The position numbers and the translations under genes are program-made. A stretch of DNA of 47,684 nt. It comes from Dimargaris cristalligena (taxonomy: Eukaryota; Kickxellomycota; Dimargaritomycetes; Dimargaritales; Dimargaritaceae). Positions within the stretch are counted from its first letter, which is position 1. Every line of letters begins with the position of its first letter. The notes beneath the pieces were generated by a model. It was not told where the DNA came from. It saw only the letters and a list, made by a program, of their open reading frames with translations, and made no database searches. Below, piece after piece: positions 10,056 to 21,215 of the stretch. The stretch covers positions 1-47,684 of the forward strand of contig JANBQC010000173.1 of assembly GCA_027576995.1 (NCBI GenBank). The letters run 5' to 3'.

Positions 10056-12341
10056 TTAATGGGCCGATGAACTAGTCATCATGCGATAAGTTGAAGCACC
10101 GAGGCGGTTGTCGATGGATGAATAAGGCGGGGGAGGGGGGAGGTCGTCCGTTGCCGTCGACGAGTATGTCGGCGAATCTAAACCGGTACTCTGTTGATTG
10201 ACTCCAGCCGATCGCGTCATCAGCATTGAGGACCCTTCCAAGTCCTCATGCGACCGCTGCCTGTGGTCCGCCCCGATTGAAAGGTTGGAAAAATTTATTC
10301 CCTCATCGCCGGGATAAGGGTGGGATGGGGCGTCATGCTCGTGATCAGAATCATGGTGACGGCCCGTTAAATCGCCAAAGTCACTGGCGGACGGAATGTG
10401 TTGTAAACCCAATGACCCCGGCCCCACCATCGACGCGGCTAAATGGATATTCTGGCTCGGGTGGTGGTTTCGGTGGCCGGAATTATTGCGGTTACATCCA
10501 GTCGAGGACGCCGAAGAAGTCGAAGTTGAAGAAGAAGAAGCGGACGAGGAGGAGTGACCGTGGTTCTCAACCCCTACTGATTCGGTTTCTCCCAAGCCGT
10601 AGGTAGGAGCCACCCCCACCAAGAGAGTATGGTCGGGGTCAGCCCGAGTATACGGCGGCAAACTCGAGATTTCCTCGAAATTACCGTCCATGATAACGAC
10701 GGGAGCCGCTATATAGATGTGGTGGATTTTGCGCTGGTGGTCCTGCAGCTTGATGAGTACCTTAATCTTGTGCTGGATTTCCATGAAGTTGGTCACCGCG
10801 TCGTACTGGATGTGCTTGTAGGCCTGGGGCACCGAGAGAGCCAACGAGAGGCTTAGGCCCGCGTCGGTGAGCGGCTTTTGCGAATTGGGTGGGGTTTGGT
10901 CAACCCGGGTGATCACCTGGGTTAACCGACGCACGGCCGGGGGCGCGGAGTTCGAAGTCTGCTGACTTTGGTCCGCGTTGTTCCGGAGGTAATTGTTAAA
11001 GCGAATGTACTCCTTGAGGAGGCCCGATACGGCGAGGACCCGCACGCCCTTGCCGCGGGGCGTGAAATTCATGTCGAGGGTAATGGTGGAATTGTCGGCG
11101 TAAATCTTGGATGGGGCCATGATCGTGTAGGCGATGAAGCGGTCCCAGGCGTCGTCGATGATGAGGGATTGCATCCATTCCACACTGGATCCGAGGGGCT
11201 GGCGCTTGACCGGTAGGACGAGCTCGTGGGTCAGATTCTTGCGGAAACCCGGGTAGGCCACCTCGGCCCGGAGCTTGTAAGTAACGTGGCCGTGCTCGGT
11301 ATGGGTGGTTTCGGGAAGCGACCCCGGGATGACCACGTCAAAGTCGAACACATGCTCGCCGGGGCCCAGCTTGGTTAGACTGTTAGAGGAGGGGTGCTTA
11401 CGGTGAGGGATAAACAAATCCGTTGCCGACCGGGACGATGGGGTTGATACCGCCGCTGACGACGATGACGTCGCCGATGAGGACGCTGGTGACGTGGCGG
11501 CGGTCACTGCAGGGGAGGGGGAAGGGTTCAGGAAAGACCACGTGTGGTCAATGAGATTCTTCTTTTGGCGCACGAGGGTTTGGTGCTTGCCGAATCCTTC
11601 CGACCAGAACACCTGCTCCCGCCCCTTGAGGTGCAGGGTAATGGCTTTCAGTTCGGTCACATCATCGAAGAGGCGCACTACCAACTGGCCCCGCAATACA
11701 CTACCGGCAGCTTCCGTGGCGGTACCACGGAGCGTTAGCGGACTGTCAAACAGGACAACCTCCACCGATGGTGGAGGACGCATACCCAAGAGACTATACA
11801 GGGATCGGGGGCGAGCAGTTACCGAACGACGTCGTTGTTCCTCCCTGGGCGCGGGTTGAGAATGGGGGAGGAGTTGGGGGTGAGTGGCCGACGATGAATG
11901 GGCGGTTTCAACACCAGACGGTGAAGATGCAGTGATTGTAGTAGTGGTAGTAGTCGTGGTGGTGGTGGTAGTTGTCGTAGTAGTAGGTACGACCAAGGCA
12001 CTCCCGATCGGTCCGAGTGGGGGTGACGAGGGCACCGAGGTGGCCATCCGGACAACCGAAGCCGATAAAGGGGTAGGATGGTGGTGTTGCTGATGATTAA
12101 TCCACCCGGGAGCTTCGGACGACATGTAGACCGACGAGGGACGGGAACTAGGTGGGGTATGGGAGGGGCTCGAAAAAGCGGAAGTGGGCGGAAAATAGGA
12201 TCCGGAAGCCGAAATCGGAACGTAGCGCTGGGAGCCGGTAGGAGAGGGCTCTGGAGGTAGGAACCCGTGGCGGAAATCGGGGGTAAAGAATCGATCGTGC
12301 AACCATTGCGAAAAGTCGGCAATGGGCTTAGCGGGCGACAT
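10056..12341 (-). CDS. Alpha-arrestin (ART-type ubiquitin-ligase adaptor)
   Basis: Alpha-arrestins link plasma-membrane transporters to Rsp5/NEDD4-type HECT ubiquitin ligases for endocytosis. This intronless frame gives 761 residues from the ATG at 12341 (MSPAKPIADF). The open frame runs 29 codons further upstream, but that part reads like untranslated sequence. Residues 1-190 are low-complexity and include a 16-threonine run (T120-T135). The arrestin N fold spans about 195-390 (SVEVVLFDSPLTLRG, then a Ser-rich insertion, then GEHVFDFDVVIPGSLPET). The C fold spans about 395-600, with WDRFIAYTIMAPSKIY and KIKVLIKL. Two PY-like motifs are visible: LPPY ending at Y564 and PPPPPY ending at Y740; the second is a full PPxY and is the likely ligase docking site. 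The Ser-rich C-terminal tail is probably phosphorylated. Which transporters it serves cannot be told from sequence. Confidence 0.9.
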   Translation of the reverse strand: MSPAKPIADFSQWLHDRFFTPDFRHGFLPPEPSPTGSQRYVPISASGSYFPPTSAFSSPSHTPPSSRPSSVYMSSEAPGWINHQQHHHPTPLSASVVRMATSVPSSPPLGPIGSALVVPTTTTTTTTTTTTTTTTITASSPSGVETAHSSSATHPQLLPHSQPAPREEQRRRSVTARPRSLYSLLGMRPPPSVEVVLFDSPLTLRGTATEAAGSVLRGQLVVRLFDDVTELKAITLHLKGREQVFWSEGFGKHQTLVRQKKNLIDHTWSFLNPSPSPAVTAATSPASSSATSSSSAAVSTPSSRSATDLFIPHRKHPSSNSLTKLGPGEHVFDFDVVIPGSLPETTHTEHGHVTYKLRAEVAYPGFRKNLTHELVLPVKRQPLGSSVEWMQSLIIDDAWDRFIAYTIMAPSKIYADNSTITLDMNFTPRGKGVRVLAVSGLLKEYIRFNNYLRNNADQSQQTSNSAPPAVRRLTQVITRVDQTPPNSQKPLTDAGLSLSLALSVPQAYKHIQYDAVTNFMEIQHKIKVLIKLQDHQRKIHHIYIAAPVVIMDGNFEEISSLPPYTRADPDHTLLVGVAPTYGLGETESVGVENHGHSSSSASSSSTSTSSASSTGCNRNNSGHRNHHPSQNIHLAASMVGPGSLGLQHIPSASDFGDLTGRHHDSDHEHDAPSHPYPGDEGINFSNLSIGADHRQRSHEDLEGSSMLMTRSAGVNQQSTGLDSPTYSSTATDDLPPPPPYSSIDNRLGASTYRMMTSSSAH
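11937..11984 (-). repeat. ACN trinucleotide run coding for 16 threonines
   Basis: Sixteen consecutive threonine codons in the arrestin N-terminal region (T120-T135), using all four ACN codons. The mixed codons show that the array is not a fresh pure microsatellite expansion. Confidence 0.9.
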
Positions 12342-13470
12342 GATTAATATAATGGTAACGGTGAAAAAGTCTATAGAGGACGTGATGAAAATATAAATAG
12401 GATTGGGGAGGGGAAATCGTCCACCCACGAATGCGCAGAATCACCACCGAATAAGCAGCGAGATAAAATAGGGCGGTGGGAGGGGATGGATAATAATAGA
12501 CGAGTCCGAAGCGTCGCTCAGGCAAATGGGGTTGGGGAATATGACAGTTGCCGAAGAAAGCGGGTCACGGATTGGCCAACGCAATACTGGCGATTGGTTC
12601 GACAGAAATAGCACAACCAAACCAAACGGGGATTATTAAAGGTGGACGAACGGAGTGTCCAATGGCAACAATTGTAGTCTGGATAAGCAGGGTTGGTGGA
12701 AGAGTAAGAAAACCCCCGAGCGTATAGATTTAATGGGGGAAGTTCAGGTAGGAGGGATCTTCCGAGACTTGATGGCTAAGAAAGATGGTGAATAGGCTTG
12801 GCCAATTTGTAAATACACGGGTACTGAGAATATATAGTGTGTGTGTGTGTGTGTGGGTCAGGCAAGTCCACTGGTTAATTAAATACTGCCAATCAAATTT
12901 AAGCTATACATGTGTCAAATGGTAAGAGGTCAACGGTATAAAAAAATATCCGAAAAGAGGATAATGTGCAAATATACATACAAGTTAGTAAATTATTGCC
13001 TATAAATTAAACCTGGATAGCCAAGGTACTGGTTCTTTAATATGCCAGACATATGTCAGGTCGGACAAAATACTAATCAAGCCGGCGACTTGCTTATCCG
13101 GTCGCCATGCATTTGTCGTTATGGCAATTATAGAGTGAATTAGGGGAGCAGTGCACACTCAGCCACTTACCGAAATGATAATTGGAGTTCTTCGAGACGG
13201 ATGCCGGAAGATGCACGATTGCGCCAATGATGTCTAATGCAAGGATCTGAATAATATGCAAGGGAACTGATCGTACTAATGCAATGTCCATCAAAAAAAT
13301 ATATATGAAGAGGACGGTAGGGAAAATTCCGAGAGAGAGAGGAAAAAGAAAGTGGTACATATAGGCGGGTTAGTCTCTATATATACCTCTCGATCTTCAT
13401 AGAAGGCTGCACATATAAGAGCGAGTGTGTGCGACGAATAAAGAAACACGGTAGTCAAAAGGCAAGGAGG
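12342..13470. other. Upstream region of the arrestin gene
   Basis: No recognisable gene. The plus strand is purine-rich, so the strand that would form the arrestin leader is pyrimidine-rich. The region contains a (GT)n run, a minus-strand TACTAAC branch-like motif near 12982-12988, and a minus-strand donor-like site (G then GTAAGTGGC) near 13165-13170. This donor lies inside a hydrophobic 88-codon minus-strand frame (13094-13360) that has no known relative. It might be a small membrane-protein exon, an arrestin 5' UTR exon, or chance. Confidence 0.4.
12837..12855. repeat. (GT)n microsatellite
   Basis: Nineteen bases of uninterrupted GT dinucleotides, directly after a tatata stretch, in the non-coding region upstream of the arrestin gene. 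Confidence 0.9.
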
Positions 13471-14728
13471 AGTTAACCATTGTCGAGTGGGAAGGGAGAG
13501 GAGTAGGGGGTTTGAGTTGCACGGTAAATCATCTTCGCTTTTACTTTAATGTCCGGTAGGTCAGTTTCCAATGGGCGAAAAAAATAATATATAGGGGAGA
13601 GAAGGCATGATGCACCTAGCAATGGATCTGATAGGGGAGAAGAAAAGTTGGGAGAGGGGAGGAAGGAAGGCTGGACGCGGACAGGCGATTGGAAAGTTCC
13701 AATCAAAATAGCGCCATGTAAGTGTGTACAACATGTAACAAAAGTACGGCCACCCCAAAAATATAAGAGTGGAGGGAATACCGCATCTCCCAAATGGCGC
13801 CTAAATGAGCCCTTATGCCGCCACTCCACTCACTATTCCCCGTGCTCGTCTCCTCCGTAAGCTGCCGCGATCCATGCCACCGTCAAACATTGGCGACCAG
13901 GTCAGTTCAGTGAGTCGAAAGACCAGGGTACAAACTACCTTTTACAGAGCAAGGCAAGGCATCCGGGGGAAGCGGCACATAGGGAATAAGCGGGGACAAG
14001 AAGGGCAAGGGAAAGGGTCAACCTGAGACATCCCGTCAACAAAGGGAAAAGGGTGTGAGTGTAGTGAACAGACGGATCCCAATAGAGCGAACCTCGGCGA
14101 TCGAGAAGCTCAAGTAGGGGCCATTCTCGGCTAAATGGAGTATCCGTAGGTATGGAAAACGAAAAGGCGGAAGGAAGGGTGGGAGGGCTAGCCCTATAAA
14201 GCAGATTCTCTTGTACGGAATAAATCGGAAAATAACAGTCATCGAATGTGTGTAACCCTCACCTCCCTATCGGTTGGTTTAAATGGGGGGAGTTGGTGTA
14301 AGCAAGGCAATACCCACATAAGGTGGTACGTTTCCCTTTCTCCCTCCTCCTCCTATCCATAAAACGGGCGCGTTGGGCCCAAATCGAGAATAAACGAATA
14401 GAAATGAAGCGGCCGGGACGCGGAAGATAAGAGAGAGAGACGAACTCGTCTCTCCCTTAAAATGAGGCCACGGCCCAGCCAATGCCCTTCGCCCCAAGGC
14501 GACAAAAACATGAAACAGCCCCCCACAGGAATGGGTGCGAAACCCAGAGGTAATAATAATAATAATAGGCATAATAAAAATAAAATGGATAAACAGCGCA
14601 GTATATCCACTCGGCTTGAATGACCATGGGTAATCACAATCAGTAAAGCCGATTAAAATCGACCTTGATCAACTCGGCGTGATAGTGCGGCGATAATCCT
14701 AGGATTCGGGATCTTTAAGTAGTGCCGC

Positions 14729-14769
14729 CAGTGAGCGAGTCAGTGAGCGAGCCAGTGAGAAAGGCTCGC
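14729..14769. repeat. Tandem 12-mer (about 2.6 copies) plus GC-rich hairpin
   Basis: The unit cagtgagcgagt/c repeats at 14729-14740 and 14741-14752, with a partial third copy from 14753. The second copy's gcgagcc (14747-14753) pairs with ggctcgc (14763-14769) across a 9-base loop, making a 7-bp stem. No function is known. Confidence 0.7.
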
Positions 14770-16006
14770 CCATAAGAAAAGAAACCTCGTCCTCCAGTCG
14801 CCTCCCTGATGATGTGCCGAGAACGGGGCCAAATAGCCAAGCCGTAATATACACACCACCTTCGCAATCCCGAATACCAGGATGGCCTGTGGGATGGGTA
14901 ATATAAGTGCCGAAGGTTAAGGTCCTTCCGTCACCTAAGTATCTAATAACCTCCTCCTCCTCCCCTCACTGCAGACTGCCTCCAGTACCCCAAAGTAAGG
15001 AGAGCGGCGGTCAGTAGGTGACCGCCAGCCACTGTGACTGCCAATAGGGCTTTCCCACTGCACAGCCCACCAACCCTGAAACGTCACCCTAGTCTCATTC
15101 CAGCCGGCGTGGAAGGCCCCATTGGCATTTATGCCGGTCGGCATGCAGCCCCAGCGGATAATGGCGCAAAGCGGCAACGCAATCCATCTAGGATACGTAG
15201 CTGGGAATATTCCAACGCGAAGAAAAAATATATCTAACAAAATATAATAAAGGCGTGCATGACGGGGAAGGGCGGCCAACTCTGGCGAGTATTAGTAAGC
15301 CGCCGCACCCGCCTGTAGTATGTAAAGGGGGGTGATAACTATGCTTACCTGTGTTATGCACAACGAGTCGAACCGTACTTGGCTAGGTGGTCGGGGGTTT
15401 CGCGAACCGGTATAAATAATTCCAAAAATTGCAAGGTAGAACAGAGAGGTGGCCCTGCCACGACGCATGGGTCAAGATAACCAGGTAACAGATAAGGCAA
15501 ATTACGAGTTGCAAATAGACTCGGCGGATTAGATTAATGAAAAAGGGGCGCGGTCGGAAGGGGGCGGGAAGTCAGTGAATATAGCGCGAGGCATACGAAA
15601 AGAAACAACTTTGAAAATATCCGGTATTGCAGGTTGGTTCCGTAAAGGCGGTTAGAGTGGGGCCGAGTCCGAATTCGTGTATTTATCTTCGGGGGAGCAC
15701 TAACTTCGTAGGTGGCAGTCGCGGGGGGTGGCTCAAAGATAAAAATAGATATAAGGGTGGTACAGGCTGAGGATGGGGGGGGCAGACTTGGGAAGGGGGC
15801 GGGGGACAAAATGAAACTTAAGTTCAAAATATAGGCGCTCGTTTACATGTAAAAATACATTAGTTTACACCAGCAATGCTACAGGCGAAATAATAATAAT
15901 AGTAATAATAAAAACAGGTAACTATTTCAAAAAGTGGGCTGACGTGGTGGATTGGAGACTCTATGGAGTGAAAAAGGAAGGCATAGTGGTGGTAGGGATG
16001 GCGGTT

Positions 16007-16024
16007 TATATATATATATATATA
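16007..16024. repeat. (TA)n microsatellite
   Basis: Nine TA units in non-coding DNA between tttgg-type and taccg flanks. No gene adjoins it. Confidence 0.9.
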
Positions 16025-17343
16025 GTACCGTTCTAATAGAACTATATACAATAGGGATGGGCTATTCAATGGGGGCCCTATTAATACAACCCTGCCGTGA
16101 ATACAACCGACCAATTAATACTATTCGGGGACCAACTTGGAAAACAGCAGGAACAGGAAATGGGTGAGTGTCTGTATATTAGGGTAGTCGGGAAACTCCC
16201 TCGTAGTCAATCTGAGTCATCAGGGAAAGGGAGCTGCGGCGAGCATTGGGGACAAATGAAGACCCGGAAACCAAAACCAACGTAAGCCGTTGGGTAAATC
16301 ACGTTGGTAGAAGCGCGGTCCTGATGGTCCAAGTTGGGTGGGTGAGATTTATCCTTCCAATGTGAGCGGCATTCCAAATAGAGGTTATCAATGACGGCGA
16401 AATGGTGTCAAAGTAGTCGACGGGTGTGATTAACCAAGTGGGGGTGTTTCCATGCCAGAGGAGGAAGTTGAGGGGCCATGGGATTGAGCGTTGGCCAGTA
16501 GGGTCGTTGGATGTCTAGCCCAGCTGGACTCCGCTTTATATCGGAAGCATCCGCTTGGTTAGCCAAAGGAAATAGTGGCATTCCCAGGTTCGCTCTACTA
16601 TAAAAGGGCTATACGTATCACACATGGCCATGTGACGCGGGGGAAGGGTACGTCCATCATTCAGGGCACCCTATCCAGGTTCTTTAATGCGAATAAACCG
16701 GCGTGCCTCTGGCAGTGGGCTTGGCCAGGCGGCTAATCAATGAGGCGGTCGGACTAAGGCGGACGGGTGCAGTATACCGCAGGGACGACTGAATATATTT
16801 CCGACTTTTATTATTATCTGCATTCAAAGCCCTATGCGGTTGGCAACCCCATCGGACGGTGGTTAATTAGGGGTAAATATTAAGATTGTATAGCTGGTGT
16901 GACTTCTGCTGGGGATGTGGAATACGGAAGGGGTCGGGCGGATAAAGCCGCTCTGGTCACCCCCGCCAGCTTTTCCCAAGAAAGGTCCTGGCCTCCTCTT
17001 CTTTCTTTTTCCCCACGTAGCCCTAACGGTTCGAACCAGCGTGGCCACCGGATGTGACTTGTGATGGCCACGACTGGTAGGAAAATAGTGAGTGGTTTGC
17101 CATATATCACTGGCTCTTGGGATGACAGGTGAGTCTGCAGGATATTGGGCGAATTACATTGCGAAGGCCCGGCCAGGGTCTCCCCCCATTGTACTATCCC
17201 CCTGAAATTAATCCGACCTTACGTAAGCCTATTCTTTCACACAACAAACTGTTATTCCTATGCACCACCCACCAAATAACTAGTGTGAGGTTTAAATCTG
17301 CCGAATAACCGAAAATGACTTTGCTGAGATCGGTGTGGTTAGT

Positions 17344-17367
17344 TATATATATATATATATATATATA
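17344..17367. repeat. (TA)12 microsatellite
   Basis: Twelve perfect TA units at the edge of the AT-rich block that starts near 17.4 kb. Confidence 0.9.
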
Positions 17368-17380
17368 AATATGCATGCTG

Positions 17381-18600
17381 TAGATTTTACCATTGATATT
17401 TCATTCAAAATCATATGCATTTGGGTCGAATCTAAGCAGTATAAAACTCGATATATCCGTAACAATGTTGAATCAATAGCCCTTGCCGTACACTAGGCGG
17501 GAATCCTTTTCACTCGCTATATAGAGGATTTAATAAATCAGGGAGTAAGAGGTTGGGTAAAGGGCAAAAAATGGAAAAGTGAGGGAAGTATAGAGTATAA
17601 GGAATTGGGCATATTTTTGAAGAGGGCCGGATACACAGTGGACTGTGCTACTGTTTAAAAGGTTGAGGCGAACTCATACAAATCATTAAAGTTACCATTG
17701 GGTAAGAATCTCCTTAAGCAAATATTAAAGCCAGTTTCAATTTGGAATAATCACCACTGGCGAAGAGTTCTCTGAGTAGGTTAGATGCTTATGCAGTTTC
17801 ATACACCTGAGCCCATCTCCAAGAATGCCTCTTTTCCACCACAGTAACTCACCCAGTCTGGGACCAGATGCTTTTAGCAATGGTTTGATGGTCAAACAAT
17901 AAACTTAAATACCCAAATCAGGCTTACCATTGGAATTACGGTGCGGGTGAATGGCCCCACCACCAGGTACAGTATCTGGGAGGTGCTTGACTTGAAGATT
18001 ATGACTGCATCGATTAACTGGTTTTGGCCCGCGCCATTTGGTGGCCAGGGCCTAAAAATGGTTTTTTGTCACTGATAACAATTCTTCAATGTATTAAACT
18101 ATATTGGCAGTCATATTGGAGGGTGTCAGCAATAAATACCAAGTTAAAGATTCCTAATGGCCTTGTAAAATGAAAAAGAGGGGAATGACAGAAGTACTCA
18201 GTAGTACATATACTTAACTGAATACTTCCACTACCAAACATTCATTCAAGGGTTTAAAAATTAAGGAATGCCAAGAAACAAAGTTTATCTCAAAAATGTA
18301 TACCATCTACACTGGAGAAAGCACTACTTTTATAGACTGTCTGCCTCTTTATTAACAAACCAGGTTTTATAAATAATAAACAATCAAACCGCAGCTGATG
18401 CTAGTAACCGCCATTAATATGGCCACAAATTACCAGAAAATGATTTCCCAATTAATTTTGAGTGAATCCACTTTACTACTCTACATATAGCCACCTGGTA
18501 TAGTTGTATTGTATTATTAAATGTATATCACAGCCATATAGTATTACTGCGGTTATGCAAAAGAGTATCAAAGTTTAGAAACAATCGCAGGAGGCATTGG
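17381..18600. other. AT-rich block
   Basis: 1.2 kb of AT-rich DNA with no open frame of note. It resembles the blocks at 0-2 kb and 24.1-25.4 kb in base composition. Such islands may be decayed repeats, but no terminal repeats or coding remnants were identified. Confidence 0.4.
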
Positions 18601-21215
18601 TAAATACACCCGATTGGTTTTATTTAGAGTGCTATGGATGCAGACTATAGAAAACGATATAAAATGGTGGTATAAACATGGGACGAATGACCTAGAAAAT
18701 GAATTCAGTGAATGGAACCAATCAATTTTTAGCGCTAGTCTAATTTGCCCATATGGGATGGCTGGTCGGCTTGAATCTATCCAAGGGGGACGCGAGACCT
18801 GTTTTTTGAGTAGGTATGATCGCCTTCTTCATGGGGTATTTCACCGGGGCGACTTTAGAAGAGCTTACAGCAGCACGGCGATAAAGATTAATGGCCTAGG
18901 GGTGGATACATTCTAAGCCAAGGGGTAAAGATGAACTGACAGTAGTCAGGGAACAGGTCACAGTGGCCAGGGCGAGTAAGGCGGCAGTTGGCAGGGAGAA
19001 ATACATGGTAGTGCAAGACAGTGAAGATGGTCCTAAGAGTAAATAACGTTGGTAGGAAAGGGCGAATGGGAAGTGAAGGTTGATTGTTAATGTGTAAATG
19101 AAGGCAAATTGTGGATGTTGTTGGGTAAAATGAGGGAGGTATTTAATGGTATATATACAGATCTAGGTCCACAGGTCACAGGCTGGATGGCAGAGCAATC
19201 CCGTCAATGTGAACTCCCTATAGTCTTCAAGAGACGGGGAGGGAAACCATCCAGCGGATAGGAAAATGATCAAACCGTCGGATATTAAACGAATAATAGG
19301 GGCGACCAGCGCCCACACGGAACATTGCCCAACCCCCGGCTCTATAATAGTTCACGTTCAATGGTGGGTTTAATGGAGGATGCCACGATCACCTTGGCCA
19401 TATGGGAGAGGTTCAACTTGGTTGTATAACGAAAAATCCGTTGGATGAGGCAAATAGTACTGGTTAAAAATAAATATTCCACGGATTCTCACATACACGT
19501 ATCATTTCTAACCTTATACAGCTGGTCCGAATTTCACCCATATGGAGTAAATTAATGCCTTGGGGATAATGGCGTTCAACCCTGGCCCATTGACGATTAT
19601 TGGTGCTGCCAATCTTTCGATTTCCTCTCGTTTTAATGTCGCACAGAGAAACCAACACGAGGGCGCCAACAATTGAATAGAGGTGAATGGGGCGGATGAG
19701 GCGGATGGTATAATTAAGAATCCTTGAAAGTAGATTGTGCCAATATAACGGCCAATATCCGCATATCAATGTCTGGCTGATCCGCGGGAGTTGTGTCTGG
19801 CAGTATTATCCTTAGCTTGTCGGGTTCCCTATCCATAAGGACAAGCCTCTCTATAGGTGATTTTATATTGATGATCCCAATTTGACCATACCATAATAGT
19901 CCCCGAAGTGGACTTTGGCGGTAAGGGTGGACTGTTCCGGCAATATAATGGAGTAGCCTCCGGATATAGTCCATTTGTTAGTCAATATCGCAGCCTCCAT
20001 TCTGCCATCCCTGTTTTATATATACCCACCTTTACCCAACCCTCCATAATGAACCAATCACTAACCAAGGTCGTACAAATGGGAAAACACCATACCTGGC
20101 TTGCTGGAGGACTAAGTCATTCAATTTTGAATGATAAACGAGGCTAGCTTTAAACCGCCGAAACCTTTCGATGACGAGAGGTTCGTTTCCCTGGCTGGCT
20201 TACAATTCGGATTCCCCGATAGATTGGCATTAAGTCTCTACCGTTCTCCCAGCCCTAGGGTGGTCGAGCCACTGACATGCCGTCCACGAGGTTCGCATAT
20301 TAGACCAGGATTGTTCAGCAGCTTTCTCTAATTTATTTGGGTGGCTTCATATGTACGAAAAACGACTTAAACAAAGGCCAAAATCAACAGGTGGCAGCGG
20401 GGGTCCGCCCACCAATGCAAATTTGTCCCATTTGGTGGTGGTATTCAAAGCGAAACACTCAATGCTAGCATAAACTGGACATATGGGTGGGCGGGCAATC
20501 CAACTTTATTAATGGCACTGGCTGGGCGTACACTAAGCCTCTGTAATTAAAGTGAAAGGGGCATCATTAAACAGCTGTCCTAGGAATGAGACTGGTGGTA
20601 CGGGAAGATGTCCACTGATAACAATAACAATTGTCCGACCAATGGTGAAGAGTAGCAGTAGACGCTTTTGAATGTTGGGCAGTTTAGGTATTAGAGTGCT
20701 GTGAAAGGTATTTTTATGGGAATAACAATATGGTCTAATAAAGCCTTGTACACAGTACAGCTAGGACTAGAGTATAGTCTTAATAATACCGATTACCTTA
20801 CACGACATATACGGCAATGATGCCTAATTGGCTAAAAAACTATCAATTGGAGTGACCATGCCTTTCTATATTGGAATTGGTGTGAAGCCAGGGCCACACT
20901 AAAGGATTTTATGGAAAGATGTACCACGTCAGTTGGGATAACTTGACACCAGAATGTTAATACCGAAAGTGGGAATATAAACTGCTGGTAACGGCCAGTG
21001 GAAAGGCAAGGCGGGAATGTGGAAAGTGTATATCACTTTTGGTCGTCGATTTCCAGCACTTCATTCGTAGAGTTGGGTAGATTGTATAACGACACTCTCG
21101 AGGAATATCGGCCTTCTCCCAATCAGTGGTTAAACACAATAATACACCATTTGAATAATAGTTAATTGTAAGTAAAGAGGGGGTTGATTAAAATAGGTAA
21201 TATTGGTTCGTAATA
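18601..21215. other. Intergenic DNA downstream of the orphan secreted gene
   Basis: No recognisable gene. Frames of 60-100 codons occur on both strands (the longest is 18614-18916 on +), but they have atypical composition for this genome's genes and no domains. The 3' UTR of the minus-strand gene at 21216-22793 must lie at the right end. Confidence 0.4.

Larger units (their letters stand above)
13471..17380. other. Purine-skewed gene desert
   Basis: About 3.9 kb of middling GC content without a gene I can support. The plus strand is rich in G and A, with many short tracts such as gggaagggagagg. Reading frames are short and either hydrophobic or Arg/Gly-rich. It contains a tandem 12-mer with a GC-rich hairpin near 14.73-14.77 kb, taa triplet runs at 14551 and 15888, (TA)n runs, and an isolated consensus-like minus-strand donor (CAG then GTAAGC) at 15351-15343. 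A spliced non-coding transcript or distal arrestin 5' UTR exons are possible. Confidence 0.4.

Noticed and set aside
12342..12428. N-terminal extension of the arrestin (29 residues before MSPAKP)
   Set aside because: The extension is hydrophobic and AT-coded, unlike the rest of the protein, and no conserved arrestin feature is lost by starting at 12341.
17020..17050. ggttcgaacc as a tRNA B box
   Set aside because: The flanking five bases on each side do not pair as a T stem on either strand, and no D or anticodon arm is present.
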